Translations under genes and position numbers: made by a program
The notes under the pieces: generated by a model
Database searches by the model: none
Seen by the model: the letters and a program-made list of their open reading frames with translations, nothing else
Told to the model about the DNA's origin: nothing
IMG/VR virus record: IMGVR_UViG_3300048593_000163
Location: 1-45,024 of that record
Direction: 5' to 3' (one strand)
Origin: a virus
DNA: 45,024 bases
Part shown: one piece after another, positions 5,577 through 13,104 of the stretch
How the letters are laid out: each line of letters starts with the position of its first letter
Numbering within the stretch: the first letter of the stretch is position 1

Positions 5577-6213
5577 GCACAACTTCTGGTCGCGTAACAG
5601 ATGGTGCGCGCCTGGGTTCTTCGTATGGGAAGAAGGGTACACCCATTACTCGTACGTGACAGGCTATCATCCATCACGCGTTGGCCAGACCGTCTGGAAG
5701 GCTCTTGAGAAGCTGTGGGGTAACCCGGAGACTCAAGTGAATCATGAGCCATACCTAAAGTACATGGCTGATAAGATGCCGGCGGAAGACCTCGAGCTTG
5801 TGAACTCGAATCTGATTCGTCTTCACGCCGCGAACGAGGTCGTAGGCGACTGCACGCTTGAGAACATAATCTTATGCGATGGCCGTGTCTACTTTATCGA
5901 CCCCGGTCATCCTCGCGGACTTAAATGCAAAGAACTCGACATCGCCAAGATCCTGCAGTCGATGCGGGGTTGGGAGCACGTCAAACGACCCAAGGTGTTT
6001 GCGCCTAGGGAACCTGATCACTTGGGCATGTACACCCGAGAGACCGTTGCACTTTACATCACTCACCTATACAGGCTACTTAGACATGAGCACTCGCAAC
6101 AATGCCACGAATGGGCAAGACTCGAAATACACAACGCGAAAGAAAACCTACTTCATCGACATCGACGGGACCCTGTTGAGGAAGCCGGACAGTGGCGGCC
6201 AGCAATGGTCTGA
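5542..6213 (+). CDS. APH/kinase-fold phosphotransferase-like protein
   Basis: The motif GDCTLENIILCDGRVYFIDPG (residues 102-122) has the Asp and Asn of the kinase catalytic loop (D103, N108) and the metal-binding Asp (D120) of the aminoglycoside/choline kinase fold. It is close to the HGDLTLENI...IDP signature of phosphotransferases found in capsule loci. The 223-residue protein has a short N-lobe (CAPGFFVWEEGYTHYSYVTGYHP). The ATG at 5542 is chosen because AAAGG precedes it; the frame is open further upstream. It is followed by a HAD phosphatase, a sugar nucleotidyltransferase and a glycosyltransferase. A role phosphorylating a small polar substrate such as a sugar is plausible but not proven. 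Confidence 0.65.
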   Translation: MSAKAKDPEKIRHNFWSRNRWCAPGFFVWEEGYTHYSYVTGYHPSRVGQTVWKALEKLWGNPETQVNHEPYLKYMADKMPAEDLELVNSNLIRLHAANEVVGDCTLENIILCDGRVYFIDPGHPRGLKCKELDIAKILQSMRGWEHVKRPKVFAPREPDHLGMYTRETVALYITHLYRLLRHEHSQQCHEWARLEIHNAKENLLHRHRRDPVEEAGQWRPAMV

Positions 6214-6454
6214 GTTCACCGTACCTATTCAAGGGATGGTCGAGTGGGTCAATGACCTTGAGAAAGAAGGCCATTCGATTGTGTTAGTGACTGCAAGACG
6301 AGAGAGCCATCGCCTTCACACTGAGCGTATGCTAGCTAATGCTGGCTTCTGTTGGGATCACTTAATCATGGGTCTTACGAACGGCGAGCGTATCGTCGTT
6401 AACGATGGACCTTGTTCTGCTATTCGACTCGAAACGAATGTGGGGTTCAAATGA
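6086..6454 (+). CDS. HAD-superfamily phosphatase
   Basis: The HAD motif I TYFIDIDGTLL (D25, D27), the motif II region VLVTARRESHR and the late acidic motif IVVNDGP are all present in 122 residues. That is the size of minimal capless HAD phosphatases associated with sugar-phosphate metabolism. The start at 6086 overlaps the kinase-like gene by 128 bases and has no clear ribosome binding site, so it may begin slightly elsewhere, but residues from about 18 onward are secure. The ATGA overlap with the nucleotidyltransferase gene shows translational coupling. Confidence 0.75.
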   Translation: MSTRNNATNGQDSKYTTRKKTYFIDIDGTLLRKPDSGGQQWSEFTVPIQGMVEWVNDLEKEGHSIVLVTARRESHRLHTERMLANAGFCWDHLIMGLTNGERIVVNDGPCSAIRLETNVGFK

Positions 6455-7014
6455 TCGGCGTTGTTCTCGCTGCGGGTGAAGCGACTCGTATGCCCAATAA
6501 GCTCATGCTGCACGCTCCGAATGGCAAGCCGCTGATTCTTAATGCGATCGAGTACACCATGCGACACAGCTCGTATGTTGTGGTTGTGACCAGGAAGGAT
6601 ACGATTGTCGAAACGTATTTGAAGCAGCTGCGGTACAAGCTTGATATACGCTTTCAGACGCACGCAAGCGGAGTGATCGATGCTATATCGATTGCTGAAG
6701 CTAGTGACATTCTAGTGACGTTTGGAGATTGCTACGGGTACGATTGGCTACCGCCAGTAATGTCGAACTCCGCGACCGTAAAGCCAGGCGCCATTTCTGA
6801 GATGGACGGGTTCGGTTCACGTAAGTGGCTGAGCCGTAAGGACAAGGGTATTAAGAAGTCGTTCGTAGGCGCGTTCCGCTGCGACGCTTGGCATCCTAGC
6901 ACGAATGATCTCGTGTTTGAGTTTAATGATCATAACATTAAACCGCAAGAAGTAAAGACGTTGATTCAAGATTGTGGAACACCGAAAGGGTACGAAGGCA
7001 TATGGCAACGATAG
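6451..7014 (+). CDS. Sugar nucleotidyltransferase-like (MobA/GlmU-type fold) protein
   Basis: The N-terminus VVLAAGEATRMPNKLML is the LAAGxxTRMxxxK nucleotide-binding signature, followed by GKPLI and a later FGDCYGYDW that provides an acidic metal site. The family transfers a nucleoside monophosphate to a sugar phosphate or similar alcohol phosphate. At 187 residues it is shorter than full sugar pyrophosphorylases, so it is the core domain only. It shares an ATGA overlap with the HAD gene and abuts the glycosyltransferase. Together they look like an activation-and-transfer cassette. Confidence 0.75.
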   Translation: MIGVVLAAGEATRMPNKLMLHAPNGKPLILNAIEYTMRHSSYVVVVTRKDTIVETYLKQLRYKLDIRFQTHASGVIDAISIAEASDILVTFGDCYGYDWLPPVMSNSATVKPGAISEMDGFGSRKWLSRKDKGIKKSFVGAFRCDAWHPSTNDLVFEFNDHNIKPQEVKTLIQDCGTPKGYEGIWQR

Positions 7015-8051
7015 TGGTAAGTAAGTACGGCATGAAGTTCTACACGCGCGATTGCACGAAGAATGCAATCGGCGAGCAAGGCGAGACAGAAGGAGTACTC
7101 CGTCATCTTGTCGACGCCGGCCACCGCGTGCTCTACTTTGGGAAACACGATGGCGAGCTAGAGGGCGTCACGTTCCTTGAGCCGCACCTGACTGATCTCG
7201 ACGACATGAGCACTGCCGCGCATCAAGAAGCGTTGTGGAAGCTCGACACTGAGATGGTAGGTGATCACAAGCCTGATCTAGCGTTGCAGATCAATGGCAT
7301 GGCGCCCACGTTCTCATGGATTGACAATCCACGCGGCGCAAGGCTGCAAAGCTTTGCTGTCCGCATGTGCGGCCCTTGGCTTAATGTCCTCCAGTCGCTT
7401 AAGCTGAATCGCATGTGTATCAATAATGACCCGCGGTCTTATCCTCGTGATCAAGAGATGTCGTATGGCTGGGACTACGTCCGACCTAGTGTCTTGCTTG
7501 ATCAGTGCTCAGCGCAAAAGAAGATGACAGTCGGTGGCAAGGATTACTTGCGGGTCAGTCATTATGCCAAGGCTGAATCATTCGGCTGGCTGCCTCATAG
7601 GCCTAACCAGAAGAAACGCGACGTAGTGATCGTTGCTCATAGCCACTTTGACGACGGTCTTGGGTCGGCTGCAACTTGGCCTGACCTTGAGCGCCTGCTT
7701 GTCGAGACCGACTGCACAGTGTACGGCAAAGGATGGGACGGGACTGAGTGGCAGCGGCGCCACCCAGATAAGTTCCTTGGACCTGTGAAGCCGCTTGAGG
7801 TTCTTGACATCGTCAACGAAGCTAAGGCCTCGTACGTCTGCGATCACACGCCTGGCTTTAAGACCGGTAAGCCGTATGTCTTGACCTCGCAAGGCTGCGT
7901 GCCGTGCTGGTCGTACAACGGTGTGAAGCACGCAATCGAGAGCTACAAAGAAGACATCGAACTTGCGTATGAGCTTTACTCTCCAGACTATTCCGTTCTG
8001 GATGAAGCGATTGATAACCCTAACTTTGGAGGCGGCTATGTCCCGCGGTAA
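7002..8051 (+). CDS. Probable glycosyltransferase (GT-B-like)
   Basis: The 349-residue protein has an N-terminal Rossmann-like start (GETEGVLRHLVDAGHRVLYFG), a linker, and a second domain starting VVIVAHSHFDDGLG and containing YGKGWDG, VLDIVNEAKASYVCDHTPGFKTGKPYVL. The conserved order resembles the donor-binding domain of GT-B enzymes. The ATG at 7002 follows GAAGG and overlaps the nucleotidyltransferase by 13 bases. The donor is presumably the product of the upstream cassette. The acceptor could be virion protein, host glycan or modified DNA. Confidence 0.55.
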   Translation: MATIVVSKYGMKFYTRDCTKNAIGEQGETEGVLRHLVDAGHRVLYFGKHDGELEGVTFLEPHLTDLDDMSTAAHQEALWKLDTEMVGDHKPDLALQINGMAPTFSWIDNPRGARLQSFAVRMCGPWLNVLQSLKLNRMCINNDPRSYPRDQEMSYGWDYVRPSVLLDQCSAQKKMTVGGKDYLRVSHYAKAESFGWLPHRPNQKKRDVVIVAHSHFDDGLGSAATWPDLERLLVETDCTVYGKGWDGTEWQRRHPDKFLGPVKPLEVLDIVNEAKASYVCDHTPGFKTGKPYVLTSQGCVPCWSYNGVKHAIESYKEDIELAYELYSPDYSVLDEAIDNPNFGGGYVPR

Positions 8052-8271
8052 GGTCTTAAGATTGAAGAGAGGTCAACTTGCTTTCATCGCAGGCACTGCA
8101 GTGTACGCGCGTGACGGTAAGATCGATCTTTACGTATACGGCAACGGCGAGATCATCATGCCTAACGACGTAAGAAGCGTTGGGCAATTCGACACTAAAG
8201 AATCTATTGACAAAGTCTGGAGAGAAGTAAATGGAAATCAAGTGGACGAAGAAGATATGCAAGGAGCTTGA
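8038..8271 (+). CDS. Hypothetical protein, 77 residues
   Basis: The ATG at 8038 is preceded by TTGGAGGCGGCT, a strong ribosome binding site, which fixes the start inside a longer open frame. The protein is beta-rich and basic (KVLRLKRGQLAFIAGTAVYA, KIDLYVYGNGEIIMP). No family is recognised. It overlaps both neighbours. Confidence 0.75.
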   Translation: MSRGKVLRLKRGQLAFIAGTAVYARDGKIDLYVYGNGEIIMPNDVRSVGQFDTKESIDKVWREVNGNQVDEEDMQGA

Positions 8272-8599
8272 GGCTCAAGGTGCGATGATCTTTCCGATCG
8301 TAGCGAGTAGGATGCAACCTCCGGGTTGGCCTGATAGGATCATTGTTCATAAGAACTGGACCGGTTTCATCGAGTTCAAGGGCGAGAGCACTGCGATCAG
8401 ACCAGTTCAGGTTGTGGTCATGCGAAACCTGAGAAAGAGAGGTAAGATCGTGTATCTTGCGCGTGAACCTGGGATCCTGTATGACCCGTATGATTATCGC
8501 GTAGTTGGAGACTTTGGGTCGGCGGCTGCAATGCTTGAGCTTATTGTCCAAGATAACTGTCCAGCTGACTGTAAAGTTGAAACTGATTTTAGAAGTTGA
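8231..8599 (+). CDS. VRR-NUC family nuclease
   Basis: The 122-residue protein shows the PD-(D/E)xK core of VRR-NUC domains: PGWPDRII (D35), FIEFKG (E48, K50) and RPVQ (Q60). Stand-alone VRR-NUC proteins are common in phages and can cut branched DNA such as Holliday junctions, working as dimers. Here it would resolve replication or recombination intermediates before packaging. It is the last gene before a 280-base gap. Confidence 0.85.
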   Translation: MEIKWTKKICKELEAQGAMIFPIVASRMQPPGWPDRIIVHKNWTGFIEFKGESTAIRPVQVVVMRNLRKRGKIVYLAREPGILYDPYDYRVVGDFGSAAAMLELIVQDNCPADCKVETDFRS

Positions 8600-8736
8600 A
8601 AAACTATAATGCATTCTATTTTGTATCATATTGATATAGAATAGAATAAGCTACTTGGCTTTCTTAAGAAAAACCAATAAATATAGAGATAATAGTGCTC
8701 ATAAGATTTTGGAAATGTCTTTGGCAATTTTGGAAT

Positions 8737-8756
8737 GCAGTTGGCTGGACAGTTAT
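8737..8756 (+). repeat. 20-bp direct repeat, copy 1
   Basis: GCAGTTGGCTGGACAGTTAT occurs here and again at 8848-8867. A shorter inverted relative (ATAACTGTCCAG, 8553-8564) lies in the end of the VRR-NUC gene. Repeats of this kind around a transcription start are typical operator sites. Confidence 0.8.
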
Positions 8757-8847
8757 CTTGACTAGGTAAATGATGCGCTGGTCAGACTGTTTGGGCTTAG
8801 AATACTGGTTTTAAGATGAAATGTCGAGATAAGTGTCCAAGCGCTTC

Positions 8848-8867
8848 GCAGTTGGCTGGACAGTTAT
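8848..8867 (+). repeat. 20-bp direct repeat, copy 2
   Basis: Identical to 8737-8756 and 111 bases downstream. It ends four bases before the AGGAG ribosome binding site of the zinc-finger gene. A protein bound here could therefore block transcription or translation initiation. Confidence 0.8.
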
Positions 8868-8881
8868 ATTAGGAGATGATG

Positions 8882-9082
8882 ATGGAGAGACACGAAAGAC
8901 GAAAGAAGTCCCGCCTTGCAGCTTTACCGGCTGATCGTATATGCCCGTGCTGCGGCGAAGTTAAACTTTTAAGTAGAAGTTGGGTGATTAAAGATGACTG
9001 GATCTCATGCAGAGGATGCTACTTCACGAGCTTTTCAATACGCCCTACGAAACGAGAAGAGGATCCGAAGCATGCTCCTTAA
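8882..9082 (+). CDS. Small CxxC zinc-ribbon-like protein
   Basis: The 66-residue protein is very basic at first (MERHERRKKSRLAALPADR), then has two Cys pairs, CPCCGE and CRGC, that could hold one zinc ion. Three ATG codons stand in a row. The third, at 8882, has the best spacing from AGGAG (8871-8875). A small basic zinc ribbon next to a sigma-like gene suggests a transcription regulator. It overlaps the sigma-like gene by 89 bases. Confidence 0.7.
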   Translation: MERHERRKKSRLAALPADRICPCCGEVKLLSRSWVIKDDWISCRGCYFTSFSIRPTKREEDPKHAP

Positions 9083-9527
9083 GAGCGCAAGAGGTGATCG
9101 TATTCTGGCAGACGAAATGTTCAGTGATGTTGCACTCGTAAGACTGCCTAGGCTGTTCGAGCTCTATGACGAAGACAAAGGGCCAGAAGACAACTACATG
9201 CTTCGCAACATTCGGTGGTATGCGTTTAAGCATGTGAATCGTATTCGTCAAGGTCGACCCGAAATGCTCGAGCATGTAAGTCTTAGTGATAAGGCTGACT
9301 TCGTTGATGCCCTTGACGTTCTTGATGAACTTCACAGGTATCTTATTGAAGCAAACGTACTTTATGGAATGACTTATGGTGAGATAGCCCAAGAGCTCAA
9401 GTGGCCGACTCATATCGTAAGCAAAGCCGTGAAGGGCGCTAAAGAACGTCTGGCAGAGTGCTATGACGAGAATCGTGATTGGGTGTTAGTGAAACGTGTC
9501 ATAAGGATCTTATGCGATGCACAATGA
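8994..9527 (+). CDS. Sigma-70-family-like factor
   Basis: Residues 12-80 resemble sigma region 2 (ALRNEKRIRSMLLKSARGD, ADEMFSDVALVRLPRLFE, YMLRNIRWYAFKHVNR). Residues about 122-155 (YGMTYGEIAQELKWPTHIVSKAVKGAKERL) have the helix-turn-helix layout of sigma region 4. The size (177 residues) fits ECF-type or phage late sigma factors. It would redirect host RNA polymerase to phage promoters. It lies just upstream of packaging and head genes, as expected for a late-gene activator. The long overlap with the zinc-ribbon gene is unusual, but the N-terminal residues are needed for region 2. Confidence 0.7.
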   Translation: MTGSHAEDATSRAFQYALRNEKRIRSMLLKSARGDRILADEMFSDVALVRLPRLFELYDEDKGPEDNYMLRNIRWYAFKHVNRIRQGRPEMLEHVSLSDKADFVDALDVLDELHRYLIEANVLYGMTYGEIAQELKWPTHIVSKAVKGAKERLAECYDENRDWVLVKRVIRILCDAQ

Positions 9528-9633
9528 TAATGATGGTGAATGGGTCGGCAGTGACTACTTAGACCTAATGTTCGTGTTAGGCGGGATGATCATGATCATG
9601 GCTCTAACGATGGTGGCTTACTACTTATGGTAG
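9517..9633 (+). CDS. Small single-pass membrane protein, 38 residues
   Basis: A short gene with AAGGA upstream of its ATG at 9517. The protein has an acidic, soluble N-terminus (MHNDNDGEWVGSDYLDL) followed by one hydrophobic span, MFVLGGMIMIMALTMVAYYL. It overlaps the sigma-like gene's stop and the next gene's start. It could be an inhibitor, a pinholin-like protein or a host-membrane effector. No function can be assigned. Confidence 0.65.
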   Translation: MHNDNDGEWVGSDYLDLMFVLGGMIMIMALTMVAYYLW

Positions 9634-9812
9634 AAGATGAGTTCGTAATCATTGCAGTTAAGGGCAATGCGGCTGAGCTTCTTCGTAAAGGGGACGTTCT
9701 TACCATTGCCCAGGCCGCAAGCCGTGAGGCATATAAGAAGCCCGGCCCTGAGTGGGCTGTGATCGTGATGTCGTACTCTCGTTACTTGGAGTTAAAGCAA
9801 GATGCCAGTTGA
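9627..9812 (+). CDS. Hypothetical protein, 61 residues
   Basis: The start overlaps the membrane-protein stop and the end overlaps the next gene by 11 bases. The sequence VEDEFVIIAVKGNAAELLRKGD suggests a small alpha/beta domain. No family is recognised. Confidence 0.7.
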   Translation: MVEDEFVIIAVKGNAAELLRKGDVLTIAQAASREAYKKPGPEWAVIVMSYSRYLELKQDAS

Positions 9813-10461
9813 TCCTAGGCCAGCGGGTAAGGGCGGTAAGCCGCCATACGACCATGAACGACGATGCCAAGCTAAGCGTCGCTGCGGTCTTCGTTGTGAA
9901 CGATGGGCGCTGAAGGGTAGTAACTATTGTCAGTTCCATGGTGGACGACACAAAGGCCAAGGAAAGTACTGGACTCAAGCCGTGAGCAGATTCTACAAGA
10001 GAGCGTTGACGAAAGGCCTTGAAGAGGCGCTGTCAGAGCATCTTGAACAGAAGCCTAGTGAACAGCTTAATCTTCTTGAAGAGCTCGCGCTTATGCGTGA
10101 GGCTGCATCCGGGCATGTCCGCGTGTACAGCGCAGCTCTTGACACGGGTAAGCAAGAGACCATCCTCGCGGCTGGTGAGCTGATGGCCATATCGATGCAA
10201 CGCGTTGCAGACATGTGTAAGTCGGCTGCTACAGTCGCTGGCGCTCAAGACGATAAGCTAACCGCGCAAGACGTTGCTTACGTCATTGAACAGATCATAC
10301 GAATAAGCCATGACTGCTTTAAGGATGATGATCTTGTGAACCTGTTCGCAAGTCGTATCCGCACAGAGCTTCAGCTGAAGGAGAAAGATCGGGGTACGTC
10401 CATCACCCCTGATCAGGAAGTTATTGAGATGGACAGACTTACTTTAGGAGATGTCCCATGA
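9802..10461 (+). CDS. HGG-type zinc protein, candidate small terminase subunit
   Basis: The motif CQAKRRCGLRCERWALKG followed by CQFHGG (Cys 22, 28, 32, 43 and His 46) is the HGG-type zinc motif found in many phage proteins encoded directly upstream of the large terminase. The remaining 150 residues are helical and charged. Gene order and domain make it the likely small terminase subunit that recognises packaging sites, or a co-factor of it. Sequence alone does not prove oligomerisation or DNA binding. Confidence 0.6.
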   Translation: MPVDPRPAGKGGKPPYDHERRCQAKRRCGLRCERWALKGSNYCQFHGGRHKGQGKYWTQAVSRFYKRALTKGLEEALSEHLEQKPSEQLNLLEELALMREAASGHVRVYSAALDTGKQETILAAGELMAISMQRVADMCKSAATVAGAQDDKLTAQDVAYVIEQIIRISHDCFKDDDLVNLFASRIRTELQLKEKDRGTSITPDQEVIEMDRLTLGDVP

Positions 10462-10622
10462 GGACCATTTGTTTTCTGCTGTTCGTTGTTTCGTCGTCAT
10501 TCGCAATGGCGGCCGACAGTCCTTGCGTCGGTGGTCGCTGTGTGAAGAACACTGTGAGCGCCACAAAGCAGGTCGTTAAGACCAGCGTTCGACCCGTGCG
10601 CCGCGTCTTCCGAGGTCGCTAG
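10458..10622 (+). CDS. Secreted 54-residue peptide
   Basis: The ATG at 10458 overlaps the previous stop (ATGA) and AGGAG lies upstream. A clear signal peptide (MRTICFLLFVVSSSFAMAAD) with a likely cleavage after AMA is followed by a small mature peptide with two Cys (CVGGRC) and a basic end (RPVRRVFRGR). Similar small secreted Arg/Val-rich peptides occur in planctomycetes, a weak hint to the host. Its place between packaging genes is odd for a secreted protein. Confidence 0.7.
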   Translation: MRTICFLLFVVSSSFAMAADSPCVGGRCVKNTVSATKQVVKTSVRPVRRVFRGR

Positions 10623-10626
10623 ACTC

Positions 10627-11175
10627 ATGCTATTATACAAAGACTTTGCGATCCACAACCCGACAAAGTGCGGCACGCGTAGCTTACTGGCAATGCTAAG
10701 AAAGCGAGGCGCTGAGGTCGTACTCCCACTTCATGACTTCGATCGCAAAGTCGCAGGCTCAAGGACACGCATCTTAATGGTGCGTAACCCGTATGAGCGT
10801 TCGCGTTCGATGTATCATCATTGCTTTAAGTACCCGCCTATGCAGCGGTGGGTCGGCGATCCTACTGGCTTTCAAGAATGGCTCGTCACGGATGCTCAAC
10901 CCATCTGGCGTGACTTGCTTATTGAGATGTATGAACACGTAGAGCCTCATCGTGTCTTTAGGCTCGAGGACGGTCTTGATAACGTCCTGCAGCTGTTGGG
11001 CATCGACTGCAACATCTCGCATTCGAACAAAAGCAACACGACTGCACCGTACACAATCACAAATGAACGTCTTCTTGAACGGCTGAAACGCGATGAGAAC
11101 TTCTTTTATCTATGTGACGAGCAACAGAAACTTTCACGACGCATTCATGTCTCAAAGTCGTCGGTTCTGGAATGA
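10627..11175 (+). CDS. Sulfotransferase-family protein
   Basis: Residues 11-20 (NPTKCGTRSL) match the PAPS 5'-phosphosulfate loop (PKCGTTSL type). RILMVRNPYERSRSMYHH (48-65) matches the 3'-phosphate-binding RNPxxRxxSxY motif of carbohydrate sulfotransferases. The family moves sulfate from PAPS to a hydroxyl group, usually on a glycan. At 182 residues it is near the small end of the family. It is followed by an overlapping glycosyltransferase gene, so the two may build or decorate the same glycan. Confidence 0.75.
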   Translation: MLLYKDFAIHNPTKCGTRSLLAMLRKRGAEVVLPLHDFDRKVAGSRTRILMVRNPYERSRSMYHHCFKYPPMQRWVGDPTGFQEWLVTDAQPIWRDLLIEMYEHVEPHRVFRLEDGLDNVLQLLGIDCNISHSNKSNTTAPYTITNERLLERLKRDENFFYLCDEQQKLSRRIHVSKSSVLE

Positions 11176-11845
11176 AGACTTCATAGTCGTGTATGATGAA
11201 TCAAAGGTTAAAGTCGATGGCTTCGCAATGTCGTCATGGCATCTCGATCAAAGAGCGAGAGACCTTGGGATCGGACCGGCCTTGCAGCTCTACGATCTTC
11301 GCTTTAAGCTTATCTTGCCGCATATCATAGCCGGTCCTGTACTGCTGTGTGATGACGATGTCCTGTTGCAGCGCGACCCGTCTTATCTTGGCGATACGTG
11401 GGCGACACACTCGATCGCAAACTCAATGAACTGGTCTGATAAGAACATCACGCTGACGAACTTCTTATCGGAGTCCTGCGGCGTGTACTGGGATCCTGAC
11501 GTTCATAAGGCTTGGGCCTGTGATGCTGGGATCGTTAGGTACAATGAGGCGACCAAAGCTCAACTGCTTAAGAACACCATCGCCGTCTTCAATCATCCTG
11601 ACTTCTCAAAGATCTTCTTGTCCCTTTCAAGGTCTCAGCGCCGAGTCTTTGATCAGCAGATCATAGGCATCACAGCCATGCAAATGAGTATGCCCAGGTT
11701 GACGACCCGCGCTGATTACTTCCCAGTCTTGTACAAGTACCCAAGCCCGTACTGCACTAAGCGACCTAAGTCAACTTGGATCCACTACTGCGCCTCGTCG
11801 CATAAGCAAGCTTGGTTGGAGTTCTTCCTATGTGGCAGCAATTAA
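11093..11845 (+). CDS. Glycosyltransferase, GT-A type
   Basis: The sequence PVLLCDDDVLL (D87-D89) is the DxD metal and sugar-nucleotide site of GT-A enzymes. It is preceded by a Rossmann-like start (TSFIYVTSNRNFHDAF) and followed by a later WIHYCASSHK that could supply the second metal ligand. At 250 residues it is a single-domain enzyme. The gene overlaps the sulfotransferase by 83 bases and the terminase by 16. A lone glycosyltransferase immediately before the terminase suggests an accessory insertion into the packaging operon. Confidence 0.7.
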   Translation: MRTSFIYVTSNRNFHDAFMSQSRRFWNEDFIVVYDESKVKVDGFAMSSWHLDQRARDLGIGPALQLYDLRFKLILPHIIAGPVLLCDDDVLLQRDPSYLGDTWATHSIANSMNWSDKNITLTNFLSESCGVYWDPDVHKAWACDAGIVRYNEATKAQLLKNTIAVFNHPDFSKIFLSLSRSQRRVFDQQIIGITAMQMSMPRLTTRADYFPVLYKYPSPYCTKRPKSTWIHYCASSHKQAWLEFFLCGSN

Positions 11846-13104
11846 AGCATCACCCTATTCAGCATCAGCTTTGGCGCTCTAAGAAGCGGTTTGCGCTTGT
11901 GGCAGCTGGTCGGGGAAGCGGCAAGACAGAGCTTGCACGAAGACGCATCGTTCGTTACTTGCCGATCGTTAAGCCATGGGCTAACCCAATGTACTTCTAC
12001 GCGCTGCCCACGTACAACCAAGCTAAGCGTGTAGCCTGGGAAGAGATAAAGAACCTGGTCCCAAAGCATTGGCTGGCAGAGGAACCTAAAGACGGCGCGA
12101 TGGTCATCAGGACAATCTTTGGCAGCAGTCTTTATGTCGTAGGTCTCGATAAGCCTCAGCGTATTGAAGGAAACCAGTGGGACGGCGGGATCATTGATGA
12201 GTTCAGCGACCAGAGGCCTGGGGTCTTTGATAAGTCGGTACGACCAGCGCTGTCTCATAAGAAAGGTTGGTGCTGGATGATCGGCGTACCTAAGCGCTTC
12301 GGCGTAGGCGCCGTTGAGTTTAAAGACAAGTTCTATAAGTACAGCGACGTAGACATCGACCCTGACTTCAGTTCGTACACGTGGTCAAGCGAAGACATCT
12401 TAGACCCACAAGAGCTCGAGAGCGCAAGACGTAACTTATCACCTGAAGATTATGATGAACAGTACAGGGCCTCATGGGTTAGCATACGCGGCGCTGTCTT
12501 TCATTCGTTCAACGACGTTCTTAATGTCGTCTCAGACGCGACCTATCATAGCAACTTACCTATCATTGTCGGGCAAGACTTTAACGTCGACCCGATGTCT
12601 TGGTGTATGTGTCACGCAGCCTCGAACGGCCTGATCGTCTTTGACGAACTGCGGCTTAACAACACGAACACTCAGGCGTCGTTAGATGAACTGCACAATC
12701 GCTATGGCAGTCATAAGGCAGGTTTCATTTTCATCGGTGATGCTAGCAGCCGTGCGCGTAAGACAAGCGCAACTTCAACCGACTACGTTATCATCAAGAA
12801 TGACAGCCGCTTCTTAAATAAGACGATGTCGTATACGAAATCGAACCCGGCTGTTGAAGATAGGAACGCCTCAATGAACGCGCTGCTCTGCAATGCTAAC
12901 AGCGAGCGACGCTTGTTCATCAACCCCCGCTGCAAGTGGCTTATTCGCGACTTAACTTCGTTGTCCTATAAGCCTAACGTACGAGAGATACAGCTTGGGC
13001 CAGGCTTAGGCCACATGAGCGACGCACTTGGGTATATCGTCTACAGGTTATTCCCGCTGCGCACAGAGCATAAGATCACATCTTCGTTGGTGACACGTGG
13101 TTAA
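11830..13104 (+). CDS. terL: Terminase large subunit
   Basis: The 424-residue protein has Walker A GRGSGKT (27-33), Walker B GGIIDE (119-124) and a C-terminal RNase H-type nuclease with GQDFNVDP, FIGDASSRA and HMSDALGY. It powers DNA translocation into the procapsid and cuts the concatemer. The ATG at 11830 is chosen because it starts just before the conserved HPIQHQLW segment. The frame is open six codons upstream. It is directly followed by the portal gene. Together with the window-end overlap, a headful mechanism is possible. Confidence 0.93.
   Translation: MWQQLKHHPIQHQLWRSKKRFALVAAGRGSGKTELARRRIVRYLPIVKPWANPMYFYALPTYNQAKRVAWEEIKNLVPKHWLAEEPKDGAMVIRTIFGSSLYVVGLDKPQRIEGNQWDGGIIDEFSDQRPGVFDKSVRPALSHKKGWCWMIGVPKRFGVGAVEFKDKFYKYSDVDIDPDFSSYTWSSEDILDPQELESARRNLSPEDYDEQYRASWVSIRGAVFHSFNDVLNVVSDATYHSNLPIIVGQDFNVDPMSWCMCHAASNGLIVFDELRLNNTNTQASLDELHNRYGSHKAGFIFIGDASSRARKTSATSTDYVIIKNDSRFLNKTMSYTKSNPAVEDRNASMNALLCNANSERRLFINPRCKWLIRDLTSLSYKPNVREIQLGPGLGHMSDALGYIVYRLFPLRTEHKITSSLVTRG

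Larger units (their letters stand above)
8600..8881. promoter_or_regulatory. AT-rich gap with direct repeats and palindromes
   Basis: This is the only sizeable gap inside the rightward block, and much more AT-rich than its surroundings. It holds TATAAT (8605-8610), an inverted repeat ATTCTAT/ATAGAAT (8613-8642), a palindrome centred on TTTCTTAAGAAA (8655-8677), and two copies of a 20-bp direct repeat. No gene is seen. It probably contains the promoter and operator for the downstream sigma-like and packaging genes. No convincing -35/-10 pair with standard spacing was found. Confidence 0.55.
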
